DNA of 7,792 bases, taken from NCBI GenBank assembly GCA_964642235.1, contig CAZXOP010000089.1, positions 1 to 7,792 of the forward strand. Reading direction: 5' to 3'. Positions 7,513 to 7,792 of the stretch are shown here, piece after piece. How positions within the stretch are numbered: the first letter of the stretch is position 1; every line of letters begins with the position of its first letter. A program made the translations under genes and the position numbers. This stretch comes from CAYSND01 sp964642235 (GTDB lineage: Bacteria; Bacteroidota; Bacteroidia; Bacteroidales; UBA932). The notes under the pieces were generated by a model. It saw only the letters and a program-made list of their open reading frames with translations, made no database searches and had not been told where the DNA came from.

Positions 7513-7792
7513 ATGACTAAAAGATATTTTATATTTCTCTCTTTACTCTTCTCCCTGCTACTTACTTCTTGTCGCCCGGAGATAGTAAAACCTCCAAAAC
7601 CTGGTGAGGAAGAACCCCCTCCACCGGCAGAATTTTCTTTGGTAACCCCTGTAGAAAAAAAATGGGATGGAAACAAGAGAGGAAATATAACATATCAGCT
7701 TTTAATCTACTCTTTTGCCGATAAAGACGGTGATGGAACAGGGGATATAAAAGGGTTAATCGATAAACTTGATTATATAGATGAGATGGGGG
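7513..7792 (+). CDS. susG: SusG-like surface alpha-amylase, GH13 (3' truncated by window edge)
   Basis: SusG is the cell-surface endo-acting alpha-amylase that cuts starch into oligosaccharides for import by SusCD. The first 93 codons are present. Residues 1-20 are a lipoprotein signal peptide with lipobox LLTSC and Cys20 lipidated. A Pro/Glu-rich linker follows (PPKPGEEEPPPP, 27-38). The GH13 catalytic barrel begins near residue 50: WDGNKRGNITYQLLIYSFAD (51-70), then DGDGTGDIKGL (72-82, the Asp/Gly-rich calcium-binding loop of many GH13 enzymes) and IDKLDYIDEMG (83-93). From memory, B. thetaiotaomicron SusG has nearly the same string here (YQLLLYSFAD, then DGDGYGD), which supports susG over a generic amylase. 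The catalytic Asp/Glu/Asp residues lie beyond the window. The ATG at 7513 is the only start that keeps the whole signal peptide. An intrinsic terminator ends just before it. Confidence 0.9.
   Translation, partial: MTKRYFIFLSLLFSLLLTSCRPEIVKPPKPGEEEPPPPAEFSLVTPVEKKWDGNKRGNITYQLLIYSFADKDGDGTGDIKGLIDKLDYIDEMG

Noticed and set aside
7655..7662. A run of eight As in the early part of susG that could allow slippage or phase variation
   Set aside because: The frame is intact and encodes the expected residues before the GH13 domain. Runs of this length are common in AT-rich genomes, and there is no other sign of phase variation.
7284..7676. A 130-codon open frame on the minus strand spanning the susF end, terminator and susG start
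   Set aside because: It lies antisense to two well-supported genes and across a clear terminator. Its sequence is low in recognisable features, such as a Gly/Ser-rich run antisense to the Pro-rich linker.

Overview
The window is a starch-utilization (Sus-type) locus from a member of the Bacteroidota, probably order Bacteroidales. The SusC/SusD pair, the lipoboxes ending in Ser-Cys, the absence of Shine-Dalgarno sites and the AT-rich, A-rich spacers before genes all point there. I cannot name a genus. Two blocks of exactly 100 Ns (2374-2473 and 6314-6413) look like scaffold gaps of unknown true length, so the source is a draft or metagenome assembly.

All genes lie on the + strand in the order [end of an upstream membrane protein] - susC - susD - susE-like - susF-like - susG. 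The spacers are 27, 4, 25, 6 and 52 nt. Positions 2-121 are the last 39 codons of a gene that runs off the left edge, with one hydrophobic segment like the end of a sugar permease. susC (149-2893, interrupted by the first gap) is the TonB-dependent outer-membrane transporter. susD (2898-4586) is its glycan-binding lipoprotein lid. The susE-like gene (4612-5718) and the susF-like gene (5725-7460, interrupted by the second gap) encode surface lipoproteins with Ig-like N-terminal domains followed by starch-binding modules. A strong intrinsic terminator (7473-7505) follows susF. The start of a lipoprotein GH13 alpha-amylase, susG, begins only 7 nt after its T-tract and runs off the right edge.

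In the known Sus model, SusG cuts starch at the cell surface, SusD/E/F hold the chains, and SusC imports the maltooligosaccharides for periplasmic and cytoplasmic degradation. No susA, susB or susR-type regulator lies in the window.

The architecture is largely classical and I do not see a new kind of system. The points worth a second look are: the susF-like gene is one gene that the N-gap artificially splits, because the gap length breaks the reading frame; SusF appears enlarged, with two Ig-like domains and at least four binding modules; susC lacks a conserved segment in its gap; and a terminator sits tightly between susF and susG.
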